DNA of 64,000 nt from Myxococcales bacterium (GTDB taxonomy: Bacteria > Myxococcota_A > Polyangia > Polyangiales > Ga0077539). The notes under the pieces were generated by a model. It was not told where the DNA came from and made no database searches. It was given only the letters and a program-made list of their open reading frames with translations. A program made the translations under genes and the position numbers. Shown piece by piece: positions 35,501-42,074 of this stretch. Where the stretch lies: the NCBI GenBank assembly GCA_013298625.1, contig JAAFIF010000031.1, positions 1 through 64,000 on the forward strand, read 5' to 3'. Position 1 is the stretch's first letter; each line of letters starts with the position of its first letter.

Positions 35501-35738
35501 CAGGTTGCTGCCCCAGCACAACACACGCCCCGTCGAGAGCGCCGCGCACGTGAAGCTGCGACCAGCAGAGATGCTCGTCGCGTTGGACACGCCCTCGACC
35601 GCGCCGACGAACGGCCGGCTGCGCGCGTTGCGATCGCCGAGCTGTCCAGAGGCGTTGCTTCCCCAGCAGAGGACCGCGCCGCCGGCGGTCCGCGCGCAGG
35701 TGTGCGCGAGTCCCGCGCTGACCTCGACGAAGCGATCG
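32582..35738 (-). repeat. Array of 21 RCC1 coding repeats (about 150 bp each)
   Basis: Twenty-one degenerate units of about 150 bp, each encoding HxCxR-x-G-x-V-x-CWGxN-x-x-GQLG and a trailing beta strand. Counting the CWG/CFG cores gives exactly 21. Units differ in sequence, so this is an old, diverged protein repeat rather than a recent DNA expansion. Confidence 0.85.
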
Positions 35739-36940
35739 TCGACGCACACGCCGTTGCTGCAGTGGCCCGAGTCGCAGCGCACGCCGCACGCGCCGCAGTG
35801 ATTCGGATCGGATACGAGCGAGGTCTCGCAACCGTTGCGCCCGTCTGAGTCGCAATCGCCGCGATCGTCGACGCATCGCACGATCTGGCACACGCTCCCG
35901 TCGCACGTTCCATAGCCGGTCGCCGCGGTCTGCCTCCCCGTCGCTGCGACCAGCGTCGAATCGACGCACGGACCGTCGTCCACGGCGCCGTCGCAGTCGT
36001 CGTCGACGCCGTTGCACATCTCGAGCAGCGGCGCGCTCGCCACGCAGTCCGGCCCGCCCGCTCCGCAGACGTTCGTCGCGATCCCGCAGCGACCGACCCC
36101 CATCTGACCCATGCCCGGCCCAGGCGTGCACGATCGCCCAATGGCGCTGTCGTTAGCGCCGTCGGGCGTCGAGGGATCGCAGTCGTTGTCGACGCCATCG
36201 CAGTTCTCGACGCCGAACGGCCGCCGCGAGTCCGCGCGATCATCGCAATCGGCGTTGCGTCCCTCGGGCTCTCGGTCCGTGCGGCCCGTCGGGCACGCTC
36301 CGCACACCGTCGTGACGTCGGTCGTACCCGACTCCGCGTAGCCGTCGCGGTCGTTGTCGATGTAGCAGCGCGTCGTCGCCACGCCTTCGTCCGCCGTTCC
36401 GTCGCAGTTGTCGTCGAGCGCGTTGCAGAGCTCGGCGGCCCCGAGGTGGCGCGACGCTCCGCCGTTCGCCGGGTCGTCGTCGCAGTCGGTGCCGCGAATC
36501 TTGTCGCCGCTCACGCGCACCGCCGCGAGAACCGCGCCTCCGTCGCTCGACACGGGCATCGGGCACATCGGCGCCGTAGCTGTAGTGAATTGATTGAAGC
36601 ACTGCGCGCTCGTGTAGCCGTCGAGGTCTCGGTCTCCGTCGCCGCCGCGCCCAGACTCGAACACCTGCGCGACCGTGCAAGGATCACAGTCTTCGTCGAC
36701 GCCACGGTTGTCGCAGACCTCACGAACCCCAGGATTCACTCTGGGATTTCGATCATCGCAGTCGTCTCCGCCGCACGTCGCAGAGGGGTGTCCGTCGTCG
36801 TCTTCGTCGACGCACAGCCCCGTGTCCGCCACCGCGTCCGGCACGCGCGACGCGTCCGCGTCCTCGATCGGCGCAACCGGCGCAGCGCACGCTTGCAACA
36901 CACACGCGCTCAGCGCGACGAGCAACGATCGAGCTTTCAT
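32582..36940 (-). CDS. Giant lipoprotein: MopE-like Cys-rich stalk plus 21 RCC1 blades
   Basis: A 1452-residue surface lipoprotein. The signal MKARSLLVALSACVLQAC gives a lipidated Cys at residue 18. Residues about 18-400 are Asp/Cys-rich with GGDDCDDRN, CDNRGVDEDCDPC, CNALDDNCDGTADEG and CNGVDDDCDGAVDDG motifs, as in copper-associated MopE-type proteins. From about residue 403 to the end I count 21 RCC1/alpha-tubulin-suppressor blades of about 50 residues with core xCWGxNxxGQLGDG, equal to three seven-bladed propellers. Each blade has a C-x8/9-C pair ending at CWG (CFG once). RCC1 propellers bind proteins; a guanine-exchange role outside the cell is implausible. ATG 36940 is preferred over 36991 because the lipoprotein signal starts there. 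Confidence 0.88.
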   Translation of the reverse strand: MKARSLLVALSACVLQACAAPVAPIEDADASRVPDAVADTGLCVDEDDDGHPSATCGGDDCDDRNPRVNPGVREVCDNRGVDEDCDPCTVAQVFESGRGGDGDRDLDGYTSAQCFNQFTTATAPMCPMPVSSDGGAVLAAVRVSGDKIRGTDCDDDPANGGASRHLGAAELCNALDDNCDGTADEGVATTRCYIDNDRDGYAESGTTDVTTVCGACPTGRTDREPEGRNADCDDRADSRRPFGVENCDGVDNDCDPSTPDGANDSAIGRSCTPGPGMGQMGVGRCGIATNVCGAGGPDCVASAPLLEMCNGVDDDCDGAVDDGPCVDSTLVAATGRQTAATGYGTCDGSVCQIVRCVDDRGDCDSDGRNGCETSLVSDPNHCGACGVRCDSGHCSNGVCVDDRFVEVSAGLAHTCARTAGGAVLCWGSNASGQLGDRNARSRPFVGAVEGVSNATSISAGRSFTCAALSTGRVLCWGSNLYGQLGDGSVASRETPREVARIVDAAEVGAGSSFACARLRTGAVVCWGNGESLQLGNGTRMNQREPVAVTGITDAAALAVGGEHACVRHASGRVSCWGANGAGQLGDGSQMNRGVAMAVADLADVLEVTAGGTHTCARLANRVACWGNNVAGMLGDSLPAGMRLTPTTVSSLTDATDIAAGAQHSCAVRTGGAARCWGSNSAGQLGNGSMTSSRAPVDVSVIADASSISAGSLHTCVVRTTGRISCWGDNASGQLGDGTFVRRTTARPSDVNAYGALAAGGDHTCSRRANGEVACWGSNERGQLGDGTTIDRVAPTVVASVGNARDLSAGVRHTCVTRENGQVACWGENERGQLGDGTTMRRATAQTVASVTDAVEVVAGLDHSCARRATGQVSCWGENDVGQLGNGTTTRSLVAVTVGGLADARVVEIASSFDHTCARLEGGSVRCWGLNSSGQLGNGSATLAAVTTPVTVVVLTDAVELATGAQHTCARTSRGTVSCWGKNDNAQLGDGTTTDRSSPVTVANLTDVVELAVGRLHSCARRRNGEVRCWGYNSFGQLGDSSRARRDVATPVAGLTDAEHIVAGSNHTCARRTDRSVVCFGSNAWGQLGSAATNRRDAVRVGAIVNATDIAAGESHACAVAANRAWCWGANNAGQLGDGTIVSRATPAIPTLLASTDVDDVSVGLNHTCARLTTGAVRCWGSNGAGQLGDGSLTARPQPVAVSGLTNAAAISAGGNQSCARRMDGTLACWGNNANGQLGIGSLVPQLRPATVSTLSNVSDVTVGDEFVCAVRAMGELLCWGRNQNGELGIGNNSAPSLPAPVPSAIRFAQVSAGSNHACAVADDSRVHCWGSGDRIGSGAFMSSLAPVLLPTPNDVRLVAAGARHTCAVRAGASVVCWGINEAGQLGDRTTSTQRSPVTVPSVTNASRVSTGDGFSCVVRADGQVFCWGSNASGQLGDGTVSVQSSPVVVANI

Positions 36941-37001
36941 GCGTCCGCTGGTATCCCACAGCGACGAGCGCCCGTGCCGCAGCCAGGCCATGACAGACCA
37001 T
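36882..37001 (-). repeat. Conserved start-region block, copy A
   Basis: About 120 bp covering the first roughly 59 coding bases and 61 upstream bases of the 21-blade gene. It matches 40398-40517 with only about seven differences. Upstream of it the two genes diverge quickly. The block would hold the promoter or leader and the signal peptide code. Confidence 0.8.
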
Positions 37002-37108
37002 ATTGGCGCCGCCCGCGGATTGTCCCGCGTTGTGCCCCGCGTCTTCGATGACTCGTCGACTCAGGCGCGGCGCGAGCGGCGACGAACCAGGCGACGATCG
37101 ACGCACGC

Positions 37109-39222
37109 TCAGTTGTTGATCCCGATCGTCGTCGCGGGAATGTACTGCGTGTTCGTCCGACCATCGCCGAGCTGGCTCGACGATCCCTCGCCCCAGCTGG
37201 TGATCGATCCCAACGCGGGCCGCGCGAAGTGAAAGCGTGAGCCCGAGGCCACTTCGAGGTAGTTCGCAGACTGCAGCGACGGCGCGCTCGGTCGCGTGCG
37301 AAACGGCGCGGCGCGCTCGCCCATCTGGCCCGAGGTGTTGTCGCCCCAGCAGTAGACCAGGCCCGTCGCCGTGCGCGCGCAGCTCGAGCTTTCTCCGCCC
37401 GTCAGCGCGACGAAGCGCATGTCCATCGGCATCGACGTCGCGACGGCTGTGAGCGAAGCGACGATCGTCCCATCGCCGAGCTGCCCCAGGCGATTGGCTC
37501 CCCAGCAGCGCACCGTCCCATCGACCAGTCGCGCGCACGTGTGGCCGAGCCCCGCTGCGAGCTCGACTGCGCCGGTCACCAACGAGACCGGAGCGATCAT
37601 CGAGCGCGACGTCGTCGTGCCATCACCGAGCTGCCCATCGCTGTTCGATCCCCAACACACCACGTCGCCCGAGACGCGCGCCGCGCAGCTGTGCTGCTGC
37701 CCGGCAGCGAGCTCGATCACCGCGCGCAGCCCCGCCACTTCCACCGGCGTCGAGCGCGCCATCGTGGTGCCATCGCCGAGCTGCCCCTGCGCGTTCGATC
37801 CCCAGCAAAACACCACGCCGCTCGCGCGTCGTGCGCAGGTGTGGCGCGCGCCCGCGACCAGCTGCACCGCGTCGTTGATGCCCAAGACCGCGACGGGCGA
37901 CGTTCGATCCGTGGAGCTTCCGTCGCCGAGCTGCCCGTCCGCGTTGAGTCCCCAACACGCGACCGTGCGATCCGCGCGCAGCGCGCACGTGTGCCCCTCC
38001 CCTGCAGCGAGTGCGACCGCGTCCATCACCGACGCGACGAGCACCGGTTCGGGGCGATTCGCCGTCGTTCCGTCGCCGATCTGACCGTTGCTGTTCGCTC
38101 CCCAGCACAACACCTCGCCCGTCGCCCGTCGCGCGCAACCGTGACGGGCGCCGCCCGCGACCTGCACCACCATGTGCGTCGCTGCGACGCCGACGCGATC
38201 CACGCCGGTGACCGCGTCGACGCCGTCGCCGAGCGTGCCGCCGCCGTTCGGGCCCCAACACGAAACGCCCCCGGTTTGGCGCCGAACGCAGGTGTGTCCG
38301 AAGCGAGTCGACACTTCGATCGCATTGCCCACGCCAACCGCAGTCGTCGGCGTCACGCTGTTGTTCGTCAGTCCGTTGCCGAGTTCGTGCGCAGCGTTCG
38401 TGCCCCAGCACGAGATCGTCCCGCCGCCTCTTAGCACGCACGCGTGCCGCGCTCCGACGGACAGCGCAGAGGCATCGGTGAGCGCGGTGACCGCGGCGGG
38501 CGTGCTGCGGTTCGCGGTCGATCCGTTGCCGAGCTGACCGGCGTCGTTGAGCCCCCAGCACGAGACCCCGTTGGTCGACAATCGCGCGCACGTGAAGCCG
38601 TTTCCAGTGCGGACGTCGCGAGCGTTGCTGATCCCGCTGACCGCCACTGGCGCGAGCTGCGCCGTCATCGTCCCGTTGCCGAGCTGGCCCGACGCGTTGG
38701 CGCCCCAGCAGAGCACAGCGCCCGTCGTCGTGGTCGCGCACGAGTGGTTGAAGCCCGCGGAGATCGTCGTGGCGTTGGTGATCGTCGCCACGGCGACCGG
38801 CGAGGGTCGCGACGTCGTGCTGCGATCGCCGAGCTGCCCCGCGGTGTTGGCGCCCCAGCACACGACGCCTCCCGCGGCGCGGCGCGCGCATGCGTGCGCG
38901 TTGCCGAGCGAGAGCTCGACAGCATCCGTGAGCCCGACGACCGTGACCGGCGTCGATCGCGCGGCCATCGTTCCGTCGCCGAGCCGTCCGGTGCTGTTGC
39001 TGCCCCAACAAAGCACCTCTCCGCTGCGACGCCGCGCGCACGCGTGGATGCCGCCGAGGGCGATCTCGACCGCGTCCGTCACGGCAACAACAGCCACTGG
39101 GTTCACTCGCGTGGTCGTCGTCCCGTCGCCGAGCTGGCCCACGTCGTTGTTGCCCCAGCAGAACACCCTGCCGTCCGTGTGCAGCAAGCACGAGAACCCA
39201 GAGCCCGTCCGGACCGAGCTCC
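37109..39222 (-). repeat. Array of 14 RCC1 coding repeats (about 150 bp each)
   Basis: Fourteen diverged units with the CWGxNxxGQLGDG core; the fourteenth reads SWGEGSSSQLGDG. The number equals two full seven-bladed propellers. The same periodicity is seen in the neighbouring 21-unit array. Confidence 0.85.
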
Positions 39223-40456
39223 AAGTCTGTCGAGCGCACAGCCCCTGCACGCACGCGGCGCCGAACGCACAGCGCACTCCGCACGCGCCGCAGTGATTGG
39301 CGTCGTCGCGCAAGCTCGCTTCGCAGCCATCGCTCGAGCGTCCGTTGCAATCTCCTCGGCCGTCGACGCAGCGCGCGACGTTGCACGTGGTGCCCGCGCA
39401 CGCGCCGAACCCCGTGTGCGCGCTCTGTCGACCGAGCGCGTCCACCGTGGCGTCGACGCAGAACTGCTCGTCCGACGCGCCGTCGCAGTCGTCGTCGAGG
39501 GCGTTGCACATCTCGAGACGCTCGCCCGGCCGCACGCCTTGCGCGCACTGAAGCGCGCCGCTCACGCATCGAATGCGCGCTTCGGTGCGGCACACGCCTG
39601 GGTCCGATCCCATCGACATCAACATGCACGTCGCGCCGGCGCCGGGGTCCCCCTCGTCGACCACGCCGTCGCAGTTGTCATCGGCGCTGTTGCAGCTCTC
39701 TCTCGCCCCAGGAAACACGCTGTTTCCGCCCATCCCGTCGTTGCAGTCCGCGGCCCCTGCAGCGGGCGCGCGGTTGGTTGTCCCCGGCGGGCACGACCCG
39801 AAATCCCGAGCTCGCACGGGGTCGCTGCTCGGACACGCGCGAGACTGCACCGAGCCTGTCGGCGCGAAGCCGTCGCCGTCGACGTCGGGAAAGCACTGCA
39901 CCGAGACGCCCTCGTCGATCGCTTCGTCGCAGTTGTCATCGAGGTTGTTGCACTGCTCGGTCGCCCCAGGAAACCTCGTTGCCCCGTTCGCAGGGTCGTC
40001 CGCGCAGTCCGTCCCGCGCACCTCCGTCGCGGTCACGCTCAACCGCGCGACGCTCGCTCCTCCGTCCACCGACGCCCCTGGCGCGCACCTGGGCGCCGCA
40101 GCGCCGGCCCAACGGTTGAAGCACGTGACGCTCGCGAAGCCGTCTTCGTCCTGGTCTCCGTCGCCGCCGCGCCCGGACACGAGCACCTGCGCGACCGTAC
40201 AAGGGTCGCAGTCCTCGTCGACGCCGAGGTTGTCGCAGACCTCACGGACGCTTGGGTTGATCCTGGCGTTGCGATCGTCGCAGTCGTCGCCGCCGCACGC
40301 CGCCGACGGGTGTCCATCGTTGTCCTCGTCGACGCATGTCCCGCCGTCGAGCGAGCGGTCCATCACGACGTCCGTCGCTGCATCCGGCGGCCCAGAAGCA
40401 GCGCACGCTTGCAACACACACGCGCTCAGCGCGACGAGCAACGTTCGAGCGTTCAT
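37109..40456 (-). CDS. Giant lipoprotein: MopE-like Cys-rich stalk plus 14 RCC1 blades
   Basis: Paralogue of the preceding gene, 1115 residues, located upstream on the same strand. The signal MNARTLLVALSACVLQAC is nearly identical, with lipidated Cys about 18. The stalk (about 18-410) has the same Asp/Cys-rich order (GGDDCDDRN, CDNLGVDEDCDPC, CNNLDDNCDEAIDEG, CNALDDDCDGASDEQ). From about residue 411 there are 14 RCC1 blades, i.e. two seven-bladed propellers. The protein is 337 residues shorter than its neighbour, about seven blades, while the stalks have the same length. The last blade (ending SWGEG) has lost both cysteines together. ATG 40456 is preferred; 40507 is in frame. Confidence 0.88.
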   Translation of the reverse strand: MNARTLLVALSACVLQACAASGPPDAATDVVMDRSLDGGTCVDEDNDGHPSAACGGDDCDDRNARINPSVREVCDNLGVDEDCDPCTVAQVLVSGRGGDGDQDEDGFASVTCFNRWAGAAAPRCAPGASVDGGASVARLSVTATEVRGTDCADDPANGATRFPGATEQCNNLDDNCDEAIDEGVSVQCFPDVDGDGFAPTGSVQSRACPSSDPVRARDFGSCPPGTTNRAPAAGAADCNDGMGGNSVFPGARESCNSADDNCDGVVDEGDPGAGATCMLMSMGSDPGVCRTEARIRCVSGALQCAQGVRPGERLEMCNALDDDCDGASDEQFCVDATVDALGRQSAHTGFGACAGTTCNVARCVDGRGDCNGRSSDGCEASLRDDANHCGACGVRCAFGAACVQGLCARQTWSSVRTGSGFSCLLHTDGRVFCWGNNDVGQLGDGTTTTRVNPVAVVAVTDAVEIALGGIHACARRRSGEVLCWGSNSTGRLGDGTMAARSTPVTVVGLTDAVELSLGNAHACARRAAGGVVCWGANTAGQLGDRSTTSRPSPVAVATITNATTISAGFNHSCATTTTGAVLCWGANASGQLGNGTMTAQLAPVAVSGISNARDVRTGNGFTCARLSTNGVSCWGLNDAGQLGNGSTANRSTPAAVTALTDASALSVGARHACVLRGGGTISCWGTNAAHELGNGLTNNSVTPTTAVGVGNAIEVSTRFGHTCVRRQTGGVSCWGPNGGGTLGDGVDAVTGVDRVGVAATHMVVQVAGGARHGCARRATGEVLCWGANSNGQIGDGTTANRPEPVLVASVMDAVALAAGEGHTCALRADRTVACWGLNADGQLGDGSSTDRTSPVAVLGINDAVQLVAGARHTCARRASGVVFCWGSNAQGQLGDGTTMARSTPVEVAGLRAVIELAAGQQHSCAARVSGDVVCWGSNSDGQLGDGTTTSRSMIAPVSLVTGAVELAAGLGHTCARLVDGTVRCWGANRLGQLGDGTIVASLTAVATSMPMDMRFVALTGGESSSCARTATGLVYCWGDNTSGQMGERAAPFRTRPSAPSLQSANYLEVASGSRFHFARPALGSITSWGEGSSSQLGDGRTNTQYIPATTIGINN

Positions 40457-40517
40457 GCGTCCTCTGGTATCCCACAGCGACGAGCGCTCGTGGCGCAGCC
40501 AGGCCATGACAAGCCAT
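40398..40517 (-). repeat. Conserved start-region block, copy B
   Basis: Counterpart of 36882-37001, about 94 percent identical by eye, covering the start, signal peptide code and about 61 upstream bases of the 14-blade gene. Substitutions in the upstream in-frame triplets include non-synonymous ones, so the upstream part is more likely regulatory than translated. Confidence 0.8.
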
Positions 40518-40555
40518 TTGGATCTGCCCGCAAACTCTCCCGCGTCGCGCTGCGC

Positions 40556-41419
40556 TCACCCGCGCGCGACGGCCTCGCGGCGACACCACTCGCCGTACGA
40601 GCCCACGTACAGCGCCGCCCCGTCGACGCCGCATTCACTCAAAGCGAGCAGCGTGTGGCACGCGGTGACGCCAGAGCCGCAGTGAACGATCACCGCGCGC
40701 GCGTCGGGCCACGAGAGGCCGCGCTCGCTCCACAAGCGCTGGTAGATCGCGCGCAGCTCGTCGACGCTGCGAAAGCGCCCTCCCTCGCCGAGGTTGCTGG
40801 CGAACGGAACGTTGATCGCGCCCGGCAGTCGACCCGCCACCGGGTCGATCGGCTCGCTCTCGCCGCGGTAGCGATAGCCGTCGCGCACGTCGATCACCGT
40901 GCGTCGCTCGTCGCCGAGCGCGGCGCGCACCTGCTCGATCGTCACGATGGTGCTGTCCGTCGTCCCCTCTTCGAGCGCCCGCGCTCGGCCCTCTGCGACC
41001 GAGTAGCGGCTCGCGCTTCGCTCGGTCATCGCGCCGCGCTCGATCGGCCAGCCGCCGGAAAGCGCGGTCGCGAGCCCTCCGTCGAGCACGCGAACCCGTC
41101 GATGTCCGATCGCGCGCAGCATCCACCACAGGCGCGCCGCCGCGTTGGCGCCCGCCTTGTCGTCGTAGCAGACGATGTCGTCGCGCTCGGTGATCCCGTG
41201 CGCTTCGAGCACCGAGACGAAGCGCTGCGTGCTGGGCAGCGGGTGGCGACCGCCGTGCGCTGGGTCTCCTTTGCTCGAGAGCTCCGTCTCGAGGTCGAGC
41301 CAACGCGCGCCAGCGATGTGCTCGCGCTCGAACGCCGACCGCGCGTCGGCCCCTGCGCGCACGTCGATGAACTGCACGCCCGTGGTGAGATCGCCCTCTC
41401 GAAAAAGCCCAGTGCTCAT
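40556..41419 (-). CDS. Two-domain sulfurtransferase (rhodanese / 3-mercaptopyruvate type)
   Basis: Transfers sulfane sulfur from thiosulfate or 3-mercaptopyruvate to an acceptor thiol or cyanide. The 287-residue protein has two rhodanese domains: an inactive N-terminal one (about 10-130, FIDVRAG...HIAGARWLD) and an active C-terminal one with catalytic Cys about 247 in the six-residue loop CGSGVTAC. The CGSGVT loop favours the mercaptopyruvate/thiosulfate class. ATG 41419 is chosen because the domain starts there; a longer frame to 41551 adds Arg-rich residues unlike the family. It lies downstream of a broken STAS-like gene. Confidence 0.9.
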   Translation of the reverse strand: MSTGLFREGDLTTGVQFIDVRAGADARSAFEREHIAGARWLDLETELSSKGDPAHGGRHPLPSTQRFVSVLEAHGITERDDIVCYDDKAGANAAARLWWMLRAIGHRRVRVLDGGLATALSGGWPIERGAMTERSASRYSVAEGRARALEEGTTDSTIVTIEQVRAALGDERRTVIDVRDGYRYRGESEPIDPVAGRLPGAINVPFASNLGEGGRFRSVDELRAIYQRLWSERGLSWPDARAVIVHCGSGVTACHTLLALSECGVDGAALYVGSYGEWCRREAVARG

Positions 41420-41569
41420 CGCCGAGCACTGTAGCCCACGGTCGCGGGGCGCTGCGGGGTGCGACCGACGTGCGATGGATCCGCCGAGGCGCCGATTGGC
41501 TCTGCGTCGGCGCGACGCCGCTCGTTGACCGCGCAGAACGTGGGTCACCAACGGCGCAGCGCAAAGGGG

Positions 41570-42022
41570 CTACGTCGCGCGCAGCCGGGCGATCACGGCG
41601 CGCTCCCACTCGTCGCGGCTGGTCGTCGCGTGGAGGGAGACGCCAACGAGCGCGGTGGCCGCCCCCGCGGTCGCGACGCCCATGGACACCAGCCGCGACC
41701 CCGTCAGAAACCACGACGAACGAATCGCGTGTCGCTGCCGAAGGACCAGGTCGGTCAGCGTCTTGCGAGCCTTGGAGTCGTACGTGCTCAGAAGCTCCCA
41801 GTCGCTCTAGAACTCCCACTGACACGGCTGTTTCCACAGCGCTTCGGTCGCGGCGACCCACCCGTCTGCGAGCTGCGACGAGAGCACGCCGACCGCCTGC
41901 GAGACGACGACGCCGGGCGCGGGGTTCCACATCGAGAGCGTTCCGCGGGCGTCGCGGGCGTCGAGGATCGGACGTGCGGCAGCGCCTGCCGGCAACGGAC
42001 GCGGCCGGTCGAGCATCTCCAT
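41570..42022 (-). pseudogene. STAS/SpoIIAA-like small protein gene interrupted by an in-frame TAG
   Basis: From ATG 42022 the frame encodes 71 residues ending ...KQPCQWEF, then TAG at 41807-41809. The same frame then continues for 78 codons (SDWELLSTYDSKARKTL to WERAVIARLRAT) to a second TAG at 41570-41572. The downstream part has the DWE-x-YDSxAR and later SRLVSMGVATA pattern of a myxobacterial STAS/SpoIIAA-like family, and the upstream part (NPAPGVVVSQAVGVL) fits its N-terminal half. The whole is 150 codons, a normal size for the family. A single nonsense change, a sequencing error or programmed readthrough could explain it. A pseudogene is the simplest call. Family assignment is from recall. 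Confidence 0.65.
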
Positions 42023-42074
42023 GCACGCGATGGTACGACGACGCACGCGCGGCGCGACATCGAATCGGCGAGCG

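Noticed and set aside
32582..39222. Regularly spaced ~150-bp repeats that could suggest a CRISPR or satellite array
   Set aside because: Units are in-frame RCC1 protein repeats with diverged DNA; there are no short identical repeats or unique spacers.
38444..41434. A 996-codon plus-strand open frame across the RCC1 region
   Set aside because: It is antisense to the 14-blade RCC1 gene and the rhodanese gene, which have clear motifs. Long antisense frames are expected at this GC content.
41807..41809. Amber codon as a pyrrolysine site
   Set aside because: No pyl genes or PYLIS-like context are visible, and the family does not use pyrrolysine. A nonsense mutation or sequencing error is simpler.
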